The notes under the pieces are model-generated. The model made no database searches, was not told the DNA's origin, and worked only from the letters and a program-made list of their open reading frames with translations. From the NCBI GenBank assembly GCA_964427895.1, contig CAYRUZ010000001.1, positions 1 through 64,000 of the forward strand: a DNA stretch of 64,000 nucleotides, read 5' to 3'. The DNA comes from CAYRUZ01 sp964427895 (GTDB lineage: Bacteria; Patescibacteriota; Gracilibacteria; Peribacterales; Peribacteraceae). Of this stretch, positions 23,821 to 32,753 are shown piece after piece. Both the position numbers and the translations under genes were made by a program. Each line of letters opens with the position of its first letter. Position 1 is the stretch's first letter.

Positions 23821-25749
23821 ATGAACTTCTCCTCCCGTCGCCCTCCCACCCGTAACCGGCAGCAGTGGCTCCTCAGCTTGCTGATCGTAGCGATGCTGGT
23901 TCTGCTGGGTTTTTACTCGCTCACCAACCCGCAGCGCGAGATTGAGCGTCAGTACGCGAACGCCGCGGAAATCTCCCTCAGCGAAGTCAGTCGCAACTAC
24001 GAGAAGGGCCTGTACAAGGAAATCCTCATCCGCGACAACAAGGTCTACGCGACGACGTCCACCGGCGCCGTGCATCAGTCGTACAAGGAGACGCTCGATA
24101 CGGTCAGCCAGCTCGGCTGGAACGACCCCAAGATCGCCACGCAAGTGACGGTGGAGAATCGCGAGGCAGCAAACATGCTGCTGACGATCCTGCCGGACAT
24201 CATTTTCTTCATCTTCATCATCGCCGGAATCATCTGGCTGTTCCGCGGCATTTCCCGCAGTCAGAGCACGGCGCTGTCGTTCGGCAAATCGCGTGCGCGC
24301 GTCGCCGATGCGCGCCAGGTGAAGACTCGCTTCAAGGATGTCGCCGGAGCCGAGGAGGCGAAGGAGGAGTTGGTCGAAGTCGTCGACTTCCTCAAGAATC
24401 CGAAGAAGTATCTCGATATCGGTGCCAAGATTCCGAAGGGCGTGCTGCTCGTCGGCCCTCCCGGCACGGGTAAGACGCTCTTGGCCCGCGCCGTCGCAGG
24501 CGAGGCCGGCGTGCCGTTCTTCTCCATCGCAGGATCCGAGTTCGTCGAGATGTTCGTCGGTGTGGGCGCCAGCCGCGTGCGTGATCTCTTTGTGAAAGCC
24601 AAGCGCAACGCCCCATGCATCATCTTCATCGACGAAATCGATGCCGTCGGTCGCCAGCGCGGAGGCGCAGGATTCGGCGGCGGACACGACGAGCGCGAGC
24701 AGACGCTCAACCAGATCCTCACCGAGATGGATGGCTTCGAGCAGGGGACCAACGTCATCGTCATGGCGGCCACCAACCGCCCCGACGTTCTCGATGCGGC
24801 ACTCCTCCGCCCGGGTCGTTTCGACCGCCACGTGTTCCTCGACAAGCCGGATTTGGAGGCGCGCGAGCAAATCCTCAAGGTGCATGCCCGCAACAAGCGC
24901 ATGGCGAAGAACGTCAATCTGCGCACTGTCGCTCGCCAGAGCGTGGGGCTCACAGGGGCCGATCTGGAGAACGTGATGAACGAGTCCGCCATCTTCGCGG
25001 CCAAGCGCGGTCACGGCACTATCAGCCAGAAAGACCTGGTCGATGCGCTGGAGAAAGTGACCATCGGGTCCGAGCGGCGATCGCGCAAGCTGACGCAGAA
25101 GGAGAAGGAGATCACCGCCTACCACGAGCTCGGCCATGCCATCGTCGGACATCTGTGTCCCGAGAGCGATCCGCTGCACAAGATCAGCATCGTCTCACGC
25201 GGTTCCGCCCTGGGCGTGACGTGGTTCCTCCCGACGGAGGATCGCTACACGACGAGCAAGACGAAGTTCCTCGACGAAATCTGCGGGCTGCTCGGCGGCC
25301 GCGCGGCTGAGGAGCTGATCTTCCACGAGATCACCACGGGCGCCAGCAACGACCTGGAGCGCGCCACGGCCATTGCCCGCAACATGGCCACCCGCTTCGG
25401 CATGGGCAATGACGTGCTCGGCATGGCCACCTACGGCGAGAGCCAGGGCGGCGGCGCAACGGGTGCCGACATGGGCACGCTGCGCACGTACTCCGAGGAT
25501 ATCGCCCGCAGCATCGACGCTTTCGTGCGCGCCACCATCGAAGAGCAGTACAAGCGCGCCAAGGAGATGCTCAAGAAGCACAAGACGAAGCTCGAGGAGA
25601 TCACCACTCTCTTGCTGAAGAAAGAGACCCTATCCGTGGAGGAATTCCTCGACGTGTTCGAAGGCCGCAAAAAGGCCGCCGACGTGGAAGTTCCTGAGGA
25701 TAACGGCTCTTCCGGCCTCGAAAACGGGGAGGAACAGGGCGAGGAGTGA
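23821..25749 (+). CDS. ftsH: ATP-dependent zinc metalloprotease FtsH
   Basis: Membrane AAA+ protease for quality control. 642 residues: TM helix about 16-32, periplasmic-side domain, TM helix about 122-142, AAA module with GPPGTGKT, IIFIDEIDAVGRQR and the second region of homology (ATNRPDVLDAALLRPGRFDR), then the zinc protease motif HELGHAIVGH and a C-terminal helical part ending acidic. ATG 23,821 (MNFSSRRPP) follows a likely -10 TATGCT with extended TGC (23,798-23,806), leaving a leader of about 8 nt without a Shine-Dalgarno sequence. Confidence 0.97.
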   Translation: MNFSSRRPPTRNRQQWLLSLLIVAMLVLLGFYSLTNPQREIERQYANAAEISLSEVSRNYEKGLYKEILIRDNKVYATTSTGAVHQSYKETLDTVSQLGWNDPKIATQVTVENREAANMLLTILPDIIFFIFIIAGIIWLFRGISRSQSTALSFGKSRARVADARQVKTRFKDVAGAEEAKEELVEVVDFLKNPKKYLDIGAKIPKGVLLVGPPGTGKTLLARAVAGEAGVPFFSIAGSEFVEMFVGVGASRVRDLFVKAKRNAPCIIFIDEIDAVGRQRGGAGFGGGHDEREQTLNQILTEMDGFEQGTNVIVMAATNRPDVLDAALLRPGRFDRHVFLDKPDLEAREQILKVHARNKRMAKNVNLRTVARQSVGLTGADLENVMNESAIFAAKRGHGTISQKDLVDALEKVTIGSERRSRKLTQKEKEITAYHELGHAIVGHLCPESDPLHKISIVSRGSALGVTWFLPTEDRYTTSKTKFLDEICGLLGGRAAEELIFHEITTGASNDLERATAIARNMATRFGMGNDVLGMATYGESQGGGATGADMGTLRTYSEDIARSIDAFVRATIEEQYKRAKEMLKKHKTKLEEITTLLLKKETLSVEEFLDVFEGRKKAADVEVPEDNGSSGLENGEEQGEE

Positions 25750-25816
25750 GCCTATTGCTCAACCCCCCGTCCATGCTACTCTTTGGGCCCTCGCTGCTCT
25801 TTTTATGCTCGTAAAT

Positions 25817-25903
25817 GCCCAGGTGGCGGAATTGGCAGACGCGCACGCTTGAGGGGCGTGTAGGAGTAATCCTGTGGAGGTTCGAACCCTCTCCTGGGCA
25901 CCA
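25817..25903 (+). tRNA. tRNA-Leu (anticodon GAG)
   Basis: Class II tRNA with long variable arm. Acceptor GCCCAGG pairs with CCTGGGC; anticodon stem CACGC/GCGTG around loop TTGAGGG, anticodon GAG (reads CTC); T-arm GGAGG/CCTCT-type with TTCGAAC loop. Discriminator A and encoded CCA (25,901-25,903). Confidence 0.95.
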
Positions 25904-25919
25904 TCGCACAAAACACCAA

Positions 25920-26285
25920 TCAGCTCTTCGCCGGAATGAACCGCATCGACAGGGAGTTCACGCAGTGACGCGTGTTCTTTGCCGTAAGGCGCTCGCCGCG
26001 GAAGACGTGGCCCAAGTGGGCGGCGCAGTTGTTGCACTGGATTTCCACGCGCATGCCGTCGGCATCGGTCAACTCCTTCACCGCGCCGGGAATGGCATCC
26101 TCAAACGCCGGCCAGCCGCACCCGGCATCGAACTTGTCGGTCGACCGGTACAGCTCGGCGTTGCAGCGGCGGCAGATGTACGTGCCCGCCTCGTCGAACT
26201 GGTCATACTCGCCGGTGAACGGCGCCTCTGTTCCCTTGTCGACGATGATGCGTTTCTCCTCCGGTGTGAGTGGGTTGAAATCCAT
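25920..26285 (-). CDS. msrB: peptide methionine-R-sulfoxide reductase MsrB
   Basis: Repairs oxidised Met (R form). 121 residues, full length for the free-standing enzyme. Two zinc-binding CxxC pairs (CRRC and CNNC), FDAGCGWPAFEDAI, and the catalytic Cys in TRHCVNSLSMRF are present. GHVFRGE is typical. MsrA is not adjacent. A GACACT hexamer lies 6 nt before the ATG, a weak match to the leaderless pattern. Confidence 0.96.
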   Translation of the reverse strand: MDFNPLTPEEKRIIVDKGTEAPFTGEYDQFDEAGTYICRRCNAELYRSTDKFDAGCGWPAFEDAIPGAVKELTDADGMRVEIQCNNCAAHLGHVFRGERLTAKNTRHCVNSLSMRFIPAKS

Positions 26286-26317
26286 GCTGCCAGTGTCGCG
26301 CAGTGCCCCGATTCCGT

Positions 26318-26950
26318 CTACTTCTTCGCCGGGGCTTTCATGCTCAGGCTGCGCACGATGTCATTGATCACCAGGCCGTCGCGCTCCTCCGCGAACGACG
26401 TTTTGACGAAGGCGTACGTGTTGTTGCCGAGGAGAACGTTGTAGAGCTCGATGGTGAGGTCGTCATTGGTGCAGACCATCAACGAGGCGGCTCTGCCGCT
26501 TAAACGCGCGTCTTTCTGGCGGTTGCAACTGGTGCCTACCGGAAGATCGAGGCCGGGATTCTCCTTGTCCGTGAAACCGATGGTGACGGAGGGTTCGCTG
26601 ATTTTCTCGCCTTTCGGGGCGAACTGCAGGCCGGCCTGCCGTGTGGCGATGATGAGGCCGTTCTTCTGCTTGGCGATTCTCCACGTCGCTGGGTAATTGA
26701 AGGCGATGCCCGCCGCCTCGTCGACGTACCGGCGCTGGGTCGATTGGCTGCTGTGGCTGGCGCTCGTGCTTTTGGAGATGCCGTTCATCAATTGCTGTTC
26801 CAGCGGAAACAGCGCCAAACCCGCCACGGCGAGCAATAAAATGCCCGTCAAACCGACGCCGAGCGTGTGGGTATTGCGCGACGTGCGCTTCCGGCTGGTC
26901 GTTCGGGTGCGCGAGCGCGTGCGATGGGAGGTGCTTTTGCGCTGAACCAC
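26318..26950 (-). CDS. membrane-anchored PsbP-like protein
   Basis: 210 residues from a GTG. A very basic Ser/Thr/Arg N-terminus (cytoplasmic) precedes one TM helix at about 31-50, a Ser/Thr linker, and an outer domain beginning EAAGIAFNYPATWRIAKQ, the YP..W opening also seen in the lipoprotein at 11,970. Two Cys (TSCNRQ and MVCTND) could pair. It is divergent from the GT-C gene at 27,032. Role unknown. Confidence 0.78.
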   Translation of the reverse strand: MVQRKSTSHRTRSRTRTTSRKRTSRNTHTLGVGLTGILLLAVAGLALFPLEQQLMNGISKSTSASHSSQSTQRRYVDEAAGIAFNYPATWRIAKQKNGLIIATRQAGLQFAPKGEKISEPSVTIGFTDKENPGLDLPVGTSCNRQKDARLSGRAASLMVCTNDDLTIELYNVLLGNNTYAFVKTSFAEERDGLVINDIVRSLSMKAPAKK

Positions 26951-26996
26951 GGCGACTATTCTCTTCTTTTCAGAGGGTGCGGTCGAGCCGCACGCG

Positions 26997-27025
26997 TTGA
27001 TTTATGGCCGATTTTTGGCTATAAT
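26997..27025 (+). promoter_or_regulatory. near-consensus promoter
   Basis: TTGATT (26,997-27,002), exactly 17 nt, TATAAT (27,020-27,025). The predicted transcription start falls at about 27,032, on the in-frame TTG codon of the downstream gene. Confidence 0.75.
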
Positions 27026-27031
27026 GAGCTG

Positions 27032-28396
27032 TTGAGTTCTACACACACTCCTACCACCCTCGACCGTGTGAGCCCCTTCTTCTGGGCCGCACTGATCGCA
27101 CTGTGCGTGGCGCTGCTCTACAAGGCGCTGCCGGGATCGTACGTGTTCCATCCGGGATTCCAGGTGTACGAGACGGACGCGGGCGATTATCGCTTCGTCG
27201 CGGAGCATTTTTGGGGCATCCCGCATAATCTCGCGACGTTCGCCCCGGATTTCCGCGGCCAGTGGGGCCGTTTCCTCACCGCCGTGCCCTTCCGCGACAT
27301 TGCGGTCGGATCGACGTATCTTGCCGTCCATGCCCTCGTCGGGAGCGCGGCGGATTCCCTCGTTCCGTGGCTGCTTATGCTGTCGTGGTGTCTGGCCTTC
27401 GCGTGGTTCTTCGTCGTATGCCGCCGCCAGTTCGGCACGGTGATGGCGGGGATCGCGTTCGCCCTTCTGCTGTTCCCGCTCAATTCGTGGGCCATGACGC
27501 AGGAGTTGCTCACGGAGCCTTTCCTCCGGCCGCTGTTCGTCGTCGTGCTCACGCTTCTCCTCAAGATGCGCGAGAAGCCGGATCAACTTGCCCCTCATGG
27601 CATCGCCATCCTGCTCGTGTGCCTCCTCATGGCGCATGTGAAGATCCAATGGATGTTGTACGGTGCCCTGCTCGGCGCGGCGCTGATCGCGTGGGCCTGG
27701 TTCACCCGTCACCGCGACGCCATTCTCCCGCTCGCCGTCACCGCCCTGTCCATCCCGCTCAGCCTGATGCTGGTGCACGGCATCGGCTGGCAGAACATGC
27801 GTCTCGTGCAGGGCACAGGTTTGCACGTTCTGTGGGTGAGTGACGGAGACATTCTCACGCAGACATGCGAAGAAGGCGGATTCCACGGGTACACGCCGAA
27901 CTTCTGCGAAAGCAAACGGACGAGCTTCGGCAATTGGGGCATCTTCATGGCTTCGCTTCCGCCGACGATGGATTTGGGGAAGATGATGAACGACCTCGAC
28001 GCGCAAGTGCGGACGTACGCGCTGCGCCATCCGTACACGCTCGTTGACCGCCTCCGCGAGGGATTCGCCATGGCCAGCGTCTACCCCGAATGGGATTGGA
28101 CTGCCGCCCGCGGCGCCATCGATGCTTTCACGATCACGGTGCTGCTGGCCGCCCTCTTCATCCGCCGCACGCAATTGGTCGCCGTCGGCGCGCTCGGACT
28201 GTGGATCATCCCGGCCGTCTGCAACATGCTGGCGATTTACGACGTGCGGTACCACCGTCCCATGGAAGGTTTGCTGTTCGTCATATCCTTCTTGCTTCTG
28301 AAAGAAGTGCTCGACGACGTCGCGCTCGTGCGCCTGTGGCGTTCGCTCGTGCGCCTGTGTTCGGACGAGCCGCACCGCACGCACGCCCACGCGTGA
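27032..28396 (+). CDS. polytopic membrane protein, probable GT-C glycosyltransferase
   Basis: 454 residues if read from TTG 27,032, which sits 6 nt after TATAAT (leaderless pattern); GTG 27,068 (442 residues, starting SPFFWAALIALC) is the alternative. About 10-11 TM helices. The first outer loop contains an acidic pair (YETDAGDYRF), as in GT-C sugar transferases, and a later loop has an acidic EEGGFHGYTPNFCESKR segment. No closer family is recognised. Ends in a His-rich tail, head-on against ligA with no gap. Confidence 0.75.
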   Translation: MSSTHTPTTLDRVSPFFWAALIALCVALLYKALPGSYVFHPGFQVYETDAGDYRFVAEHFWGIPHNLATFAPDFRGQWGRFLTAVPFRDIAVGSTYLAVHALVGSAADSLVPWLLMLSWCLAFAWFFVVCRRQFGTVMAGIAFALLLFPLNSWAMTQELLTEPFLRPLFVVVLTLLLKMREKPDQLAPHGIAILLVCLLMAHVKIQWMLYGALLGAALIAWAWFTRHRDAILPLAVTALSIPLSLMLVHGIGWQNMRLVQGTGLHVLWVSDGDILTQTCEEGGFHGYTPNFCESKRTSFGNWGIFMASLPPTMDLGKMMNDLDAQVRTYALRHPYTLVDRLREGFAMASVYPEWDWTAARGAIDAFTITVLLAALFIRRTQLVAVGALGLWIIPAVCNMLAIYDVRYHRPMEGLLFVISFLLLKEVLDDVALVRLWRSLVRLCSDEPHRTHAHA

Positions 28397-30562
28397 TCAC
28401 AGCCCCGCCATTTCGCGGAACCGCGCCTCGTCGATGATGGCGACGCCCAGCTTCTTCGCGTCGTCCTCTTTGCTGCCGGTGTCTTCCCCGGCCAGGAGGT
28501 AATTCGTCTTCTTGCTCACGGAGCCGGATACTTTGCCGCCGCGCTCTTTGATGAGCGCCTTCGCCTCTTCGCGTCCGAGCGTTGGCAGCGTACCGGTGAG
28601 CACGAACACCATGCCGGCGAGCGACTGCTTGATGGCTTTCTTCTGCGGCGTGATGCACACGACGCCCGCATCGTCCATTTTCCGCAGCAGTGCGACGTTT
28701 TCTTGCATGCCGATCCATTCCTTCACGGAGTGGGAGACGACAGCGCCGATGCCTTCGATGGCGGAGAGATCTTCTTCCGAAATATCCTGCAGCGTCTGTG
28801 CGATGTCCGACGGCGTCGTGGCCTTGAGCGTCACGGTGGTCGTGGCGTGCGCGGAGCTAAACAGCGTGGGCTGATCCGCAGCGGCCGTGCGCTCTTCGCG
28901 CGTCAGGGTGCGCTGCGGCCAATGGATGGCGTGCGCGATATCCTCCGCGGTCTCGCGCCCCACATGCCTGATACCGAGTGCGAAGAGGAAGCGGTCCATC
29001 GTCACGGTCTTCGCCCGTTCGACGGAACGCAGGATGTTCTCCGTCTTCTTTTCCTTGAAGAGCGGCAAATTGAGCAACTTGTCCGGCGTGAGGGTGAAGA
29101 TGTCCGCCGCGTCTTCGACGATGCCGCGTTCCTGCAACAAGGCGATGGTTTCGCCGCCCAGTCCTTCGATGTTGAAGGCGTAGCGCGAGACCACGTGCTC
29201 CAGGATTTGTTGGCGCATGGCGGGGCATGCGGGATTGGCGCAGCGGTACGCCACTTCGCCCTCCTCTCGTTCGATCTCTTCACCGCAGCTGGGGCACTCG
29301 CGCGGAAAAACGAAGGGCTCGCTTTTCTTCGGCCGCAAATTCATCAGCACCTCCACGACTTCCGGAATCACGTCGCCGGCTTTCTGCAAAATCACCGTGT
29401 CGCCGATGCGTACGCCGAGGCGGGCGATCTCATCTTCGTTGTGCAGCGTCGCGCGGCTGACCGTGCTGCCCGCGACGAGCGTGGGCGTGAGGATCGCCAC
29501 CGGCGTGATCGCGCCCGTGCGCCCCACCTGCAGTTGGATATCCAGCACCTGTGCCGTTTTCTGTGCGGCAGGAAACTTGTATGCCCGCGCCCAGCGCGGT
29601 GCTTTCGCCGTCGATCCCAGTTCGCGCTGGATGCGCCGATCGTTGATTTTCAGTACGATGCCGTCGATGTCGAAGGGCAGATCCTCGCGCTTCTTCCCGA
29701 GCTCCTGTTGGAGGAATACCGCCTCGCGGATGGTGCTGATCATGCGGTACTCCCGGTTCGTGGGAACGTGCAGTTCATGGAGGAAATCCAGCACGCCGCG
29801 TTGGGTCGTGATGCCGAAAGCCTCGCATGCGTCGTCGTTGAGGCTGTAGCAGTAGATGCGTAACTCTCGCTGCGCAGCCATCGTTGGGTCCAATTGCCGC
29901 ACCGTCCCGGCGGCCGCGTTGCGCGGATTGGCGAATTGCTCCTCCTTCGGCATGCCCTTGTTGATGCGCTCAAGGATCTTCTTGGTCATGTACACCTCTC
30001 CGCCGACTTCGATCAGCGTCGGGGGAGTATCGGGGAAAGGCCCGGCGACGTGCACCTGGAGCGGCAGCGCCTCGATGGTGCGCACGGTATGCGTCACGTC
30101 TTCGCCGATCACGCCGTCGCCGCGCGTCACCGCCCGGAGATACCGGTAGCGCGCCGCCTTCTTGTCGGCATGCTCCAATTGATAGACGACGGAGATGTTC
30201 AGCCCGTCGATTTTCAGTTCCGCGATCATCTCGTGCGTTTTCTCCGTCCCCAGCGCGCGTTGCATTTGCTCGAGCCAGTCATTCAGCTCTTCCTCGCTGA
30301 ACGCGTCGCTCAGCGATTCCTTGCGTCGGATATGGGTCACCTTGGGCAGGCGGCCGTCGAGTGGCGCCCCGACGCGCTGTGTGGGGGAATCGGGAGTGAT
30401 CAACTCGGGGAACTCCTTCTCGAGCGCGATGAGTTCCTGCTTGAGCGCGTCGCGGACGTCTTCCGACACGTCGGTCCGGTTCTCGATGAAGTACGCGTGA
30501 TTCAGCCGCAGAATCTCTTCGCGCAGCTTCGCCACCCGTTCGCGAGCCTCGGTCAGTTTCAT
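28397..30562 (-). CDS. ligA: NAD-dependent DNA ligase
   Basis: Seals nicks in replication and repair. 721 residues from ATG 30,562: Ia domain, adenylation domain with Lys117 in AELKIDG, OB fold (LQVGRTGAITPVAIL), four-Cys zinc finger (CPSC ... CANPAC), HhH domain (GLGGETI, LGIRHVGRETAEDIA, IEGIGAVVSHSV) and C-terminal BRCT (FVLTGTLPTLGREEAKALI). An extra Thr/Ala-rich insert of roughly 25-30 residues lies inside the HhH domain. TAGAGT on the minus strand (30,570-30,575) ends 7 nt before the ATG; the longer open frame upstream is rejected. Confidence 0.96.
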   Translation of the reverse strand: MKLTEARERVAKLREEILRLNHAYFIENRTDVSEDVRDALKQELIALEKEFPELITPDSPTQRVGAPLDGRLPKVTHIRRKESLSDAFSEEELNDWLEQMQRALGTEKTHEMIAELKIDGLNISVVYQLEHADKKAARYRYLRAVTRGDGVIGEDVTHTVRTIEALPLQVHVAGPFPDTPPTLIEVGGEVYMTKKILERINKGMPKEEQFANPRNAAAGTVRQLDPTMAAQRELRIYCYSLNDDACEAFGITTQRGVLDFLHELHVPTNREYRMISTIREAVFLQQELGKKREDLPFDIDGIVLKINDRRIQRELGSTAKAPRWARAYKFPAAQKTAQVLDIQLQVGRTGAITPVAILTPTLVAGSTVSRATLHNEDEIARLGVRIGDTVILQKAGDVIPEVVEVLMNLRPKKSEPFVFPRECPSCGEEIEREEGEVAYRCANPACPAMRQQILEHVVSRYAFNIEGLGGETIALLQERGIVEDAADIFTLTPDKLLNLPLFKEKKTENILRSVERAKTVTMDRFLFALGIRHVGRETAEDIAHAIHWPQRTLTREERTAAADQPTLFSSAHATTTVTLKATTPSDIAQTLQDISEEDLSAIEGIGAVVSHSVKEWIGMQENVALLRKMDDAGVVCITPQKKAIKQSLAGMVFVLTGTLPTLGREEAKALIKERGGKVSGSVSKKTNYLLAGEDTGSKEDDAKKLGVAIIDEARFREMAGL

Positions 30563-30629
30563 CCCCCGTACTCTACCGTCGCGCCGCGGCACTGTCATCG
30601 CGCGCGCAAAACGGGCACAATGTCCCACG

Positions 30630-30965
30630 ATGTCACCGCTCCAGCGCAGCACCGGGATGATCGCCGTGTTCGTCTTCGTCGGCATCATCGCCGCCGTTGT
30701 GGGCGGAGTGCTCGTGCTCTCCGCGCGGTCGGTGAATGCGTCCATCGATGCGGTCGATCTGCAGTACTGCGGATCGAATCGCCCGCAGTGCGGATTGGGT
30801 AATGCCAAGTGTCTCATCGTCGGCAAATACCTCTGCGCATCCGACGCTTCACCCGCCCGTTGCCCGGACGGATACAAGGAAGCCTGCGCCGAATCCGATC
30901 CTCCCCATTGCGATCGAGGCAGCAAGGCGCGATGCGTCTGTGTGGGGTTCTGGGGCTGCACCTGA
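30630..30965 (+). CDS. small membrane-anchored Cys-rich protein
   Basis: 111 residues, not recognised. TM helix at about 10-31, then an outer part with 10 Cys (YCGSNRPQCGLG, KCLIVGKYLC, RCPDGYKEAC, HCDRGSKARCVCVGFWGC) and no catalytic motif. The even number and spacing suggest disulfides. CACAAT (30,616-30,621) ends 8 nt before the ATG, so both this gene and divergent ligA would make leaderless mRNAs from a 67-bp gap. Confidence 0.7.
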   Translation: MSPLQRSTGMIAVFVFVGIIAAVVGGVLVLSARSVNASIDAVDLQYCGSNRPQCGLGNAKCLIVGKYLCASDASPARCPDGYKEACAESDPPHCDRGSKARCVCVGFWGCT

Positions 30966-30983
30966 TGCTGCTAGACTGACGGC

Positions 30984-31478
30984 GTGTCACTCACGCGTGT
31001 GTTCCAGTACGGCGCGCTGGCGATCTACGTCATCGTCACGGTCGCTGCGCTCGTTTTCACGATGACGCGCGTGCAGCTCCTGCCCATGAGCGTCATGCGC
31101 TTCAGTTACGCGATGATGGCGCCGTATCAGACGTACGCCAATCGCAATGCCGACCTGCATGCCGAAGGACGAGCCGGGAGCGGCGCGTGGCAAACCATCG
31201 ATCTCGCCCCCTATTACCCGTACGGACACGGCGAGGCCAATTTGCGGCGCTATCTGTTGCTTCCGCGCTGGAAGGCGCTGGTGGACGGCGATTACTCCGT
31301 CGTGAACGCGCAGTATCGTTTGATCGCCCAACAATTGTTGGCGCACGAGCGGCAGAAGGGGATGCCGTATGACCATGTCCGCCTTCTGTGGGAAGAGTGG
31401 CCCGTTTCGTACGGCGGATTCGAAGACATGCGTGTCGCCCCCTTCATGTCGGGTTCCATCGTCGCCACTGCGCCATGA
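30984..31478 (+). CDS. small membrane protein, partner of the HTTM protein
   Basis: 164 residues from GTG. One N-terminal TM helix (about 10-30) and a soluble outer part with IDLAPYYPYGHGEANLRRY and LLWEEWPVSYGG; no known motif. TAGACT (30,972-30,977) ends 6 nt before the GTG. Its stop overlaps the HTTM gene as ATGA, so the two are translationally coupled and probably act together. HTTM genes elsewhere often have a small membrane-protein neighbour. Confidence 0.8.
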   Translation: MSLTRVFQYGALAIYVIVTVAALVFTMTRVQLLPMSVMRFSYAMMAPYQTYANRNADLHAEGRAGSGAWQTIDLAPYYPYGHGEANLRRYLLLPRWKALVDGDYSVVNAQYRLIAQQLLAHERQKGMPYDHVRLLWEEWPVSYGGFEDMRVAPFMSGSIVATAP

Positions 31479-32407
31479 AGCTCCGTGATGTTCGCCACTG
31501 GCTCGACCACTGGGCGCTGCGCACCGCTCCTCCGCATGTGCTGGCAATCTTCCGCATTGCCTTCGGCCTTTTCCTCCTCCTCTACTGGGGCCTGCGCCTG
31601 CCGCATGTCCCGATGATGTTCTCCGTCGAAGGATTGCTCCTGCCGAACATTCCCGGGCTCGCGCCCTCGTGGATGCAGACATTGTTCCATCCAACGCCCC
31701 TGTGGGCCTGGATCACGTACGCGGCGATGATGACCAGTCTCGTGCTCTTCACCGTCGGCGCGCTCTTCCGGCCCGCCACGTTCGTCGCCATCGTTCTGTA
31801 CTTCTACTACTGGCAGCTGTCGCTGCACCTGCTGCCGACATCTTTCGACCGCCTCTTCGGTTTCACGTTCTTCGTCCTGCTGTTCTCGGGTGCCGATCGC
31901 ACGTTCTCGCTGCGCATGTGGTGGCGAGAAGGTTCGTGGATGGCCTGGGAACCGATTTCGGTCCTCCCGCAGCGCATCTTGGCGCTTCAGATCACCGCGA
32001 CGTATTGGGGCGTGGGCTGGCAGAAGATGGTCCTGCCGGATTGGCAGGGGGGAGAGATGCTGCCGTATTCCTTCGTCGGGACGTGGGGTACCCCCGTGGC
32101 CTACTGGATGGTCCGCCAGAACTGGCCGATGGAGTTCTACGATTGGTCGGTGCTCACCGTGATGGCGTTCGAGTTCTTCCTGCCCTTCGGTTTATGGGTG
32201 CCAGGCTGGAGATGGTTCTTCTACGCCGGCGGCCTCATCTTCCACTCCCTCATTTGGATCTTCCTGGATATCTGGTGGTTCATGGTCTTGGTTCCCGCGT
32301 ACATCGTGTTCTTCGAGCCGGAAGCGATAGCGGTATTTCTGCAGAAAATGGCCAAAAAACGCATTCGCGGGCTGCATCTGCCGGCGGTGACGGGGTACCG
32401 GTCATAA
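31475..32407 (+). CDS. HTTM-domain membrane protein (vitamin K-dependent carboxylase-like)
   Basis: 310 residues, about 7-8 TM helices. The start LAIFRIAFGLFLLLYWGLRLPH and the pattern of Trp/Tyr-rich helices (LFRPATFVAIVLYFYYW, ATYWGVGWQKM) fit the HTTM fold shared by bacterial membrane proteins and the membrane part of vitamin K-dependent gamma-carboxylase. The lumenal catalytic part of the eukaryotic enzyme is absent, so a carboxylase activity cannot be assumed. Coupled to the preceding small membrane protein. Confidence 0.85.
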   Translation: MKLRDVRHWLDHWALRTAPPHVLAIFRIAFGLFLLLYWGLRLPHVPMMFSVEGLLLPNIPGLAPSWMQTLFHPTPLWAWITYAAMMTSLVLFTVGALFRPATFVAIVLYFYYWQLSLHLLPTSFDRLFGFTFFVLLFSGADRTFSLRMWWREGSWMAWEPISVLPQRILALQITATYWGVGWQKMVLPDWQGGEMLPYSFVGTWGTPVAYWMVRQNWPMEFYDWSVLTVMAFEFFLPFGLWVPGWRWFFYAGGLIFHSLIWIFLDIWWFMVLVPAYIVFFEPEAIAVFLQKMAKKRIRGLHLPAVTGYRS

Positions 32408-32486
32408 AGCGATTGCAAAATATCGTCGGTGAATTTCAATGCCACTCTTTTGCATTGCGGAAAAGTTGGGGAAAGATACGGCGCAC

Positions 32487-32711
32487 ATGATCCAATCCGT
32501 CTCCGCATCGCGGCTCCACGACATTGATTCCAAGATCCTCGATTTGTTGGAAGAACGAGCGGCAATCGCCGCAGATTTGGAGGAGGACGGCGAGGACGAA
32601 AATCCGCTCGAAACCGTGCAATGGTGGCAGGAAGAGGCGATCGAGCGCGGCCTCGACGACGAATCGGCCGTGGAGCGCATCGCCCGCAGCCTCACGATGC
32701 TGCGCAAATAA
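32487..32711 (+). CDS. small helical protein resembling a chorismate-mutase-type helix
   Basis: 74 residues from ATG 32,487. SRLHDIDSKILDLLEERAAIAADL looks like helix 1 of AroQ-type chorismate mutase when read as LHDIDSKILDLLEERA, but the expected catalytic Arg/Lys residues are not evident, and the rest (QWWQEEAIERGLDDESAVERI) is acidic. It may be a degenerate or purely structural helical protein. An upstream in-frame ATG at 32,439 is possible. No good start signals. Confidence 0.6.
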   Translation: MIQSVSASRLHDIDSKILDLLEERAAIAADLEEDGEDENPLETVQWWQEEAIERGLDDESAVERIARSLTMLRK

Positions 32712-32718
32712 GCGCTTA

Positions 32719-32747
32719 TTGAGCCAAAAGCCGAAAAAGCGTATAAT
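32719..32747 (+). promoter_or_regulatory. near-consensus promoter for pilT (leaderless)
   Basis: TTGAGC (32,719-32,724), 17 nt, TATAAT (32,742-32,747), then 6 nt to ATG 32,754. This is the cleanest example of the leaderless arrangement in the window. Confidence 0.8.
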
Positions 32748-32753
32748 AGTTTG

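Noticed and set aside
32487..32711. Functional chorismate mutase
   Set aside because: Only one helix resembles the AroQ fold; catalytic basic residues are not evident, and no aromatic pathway gene is nearby.
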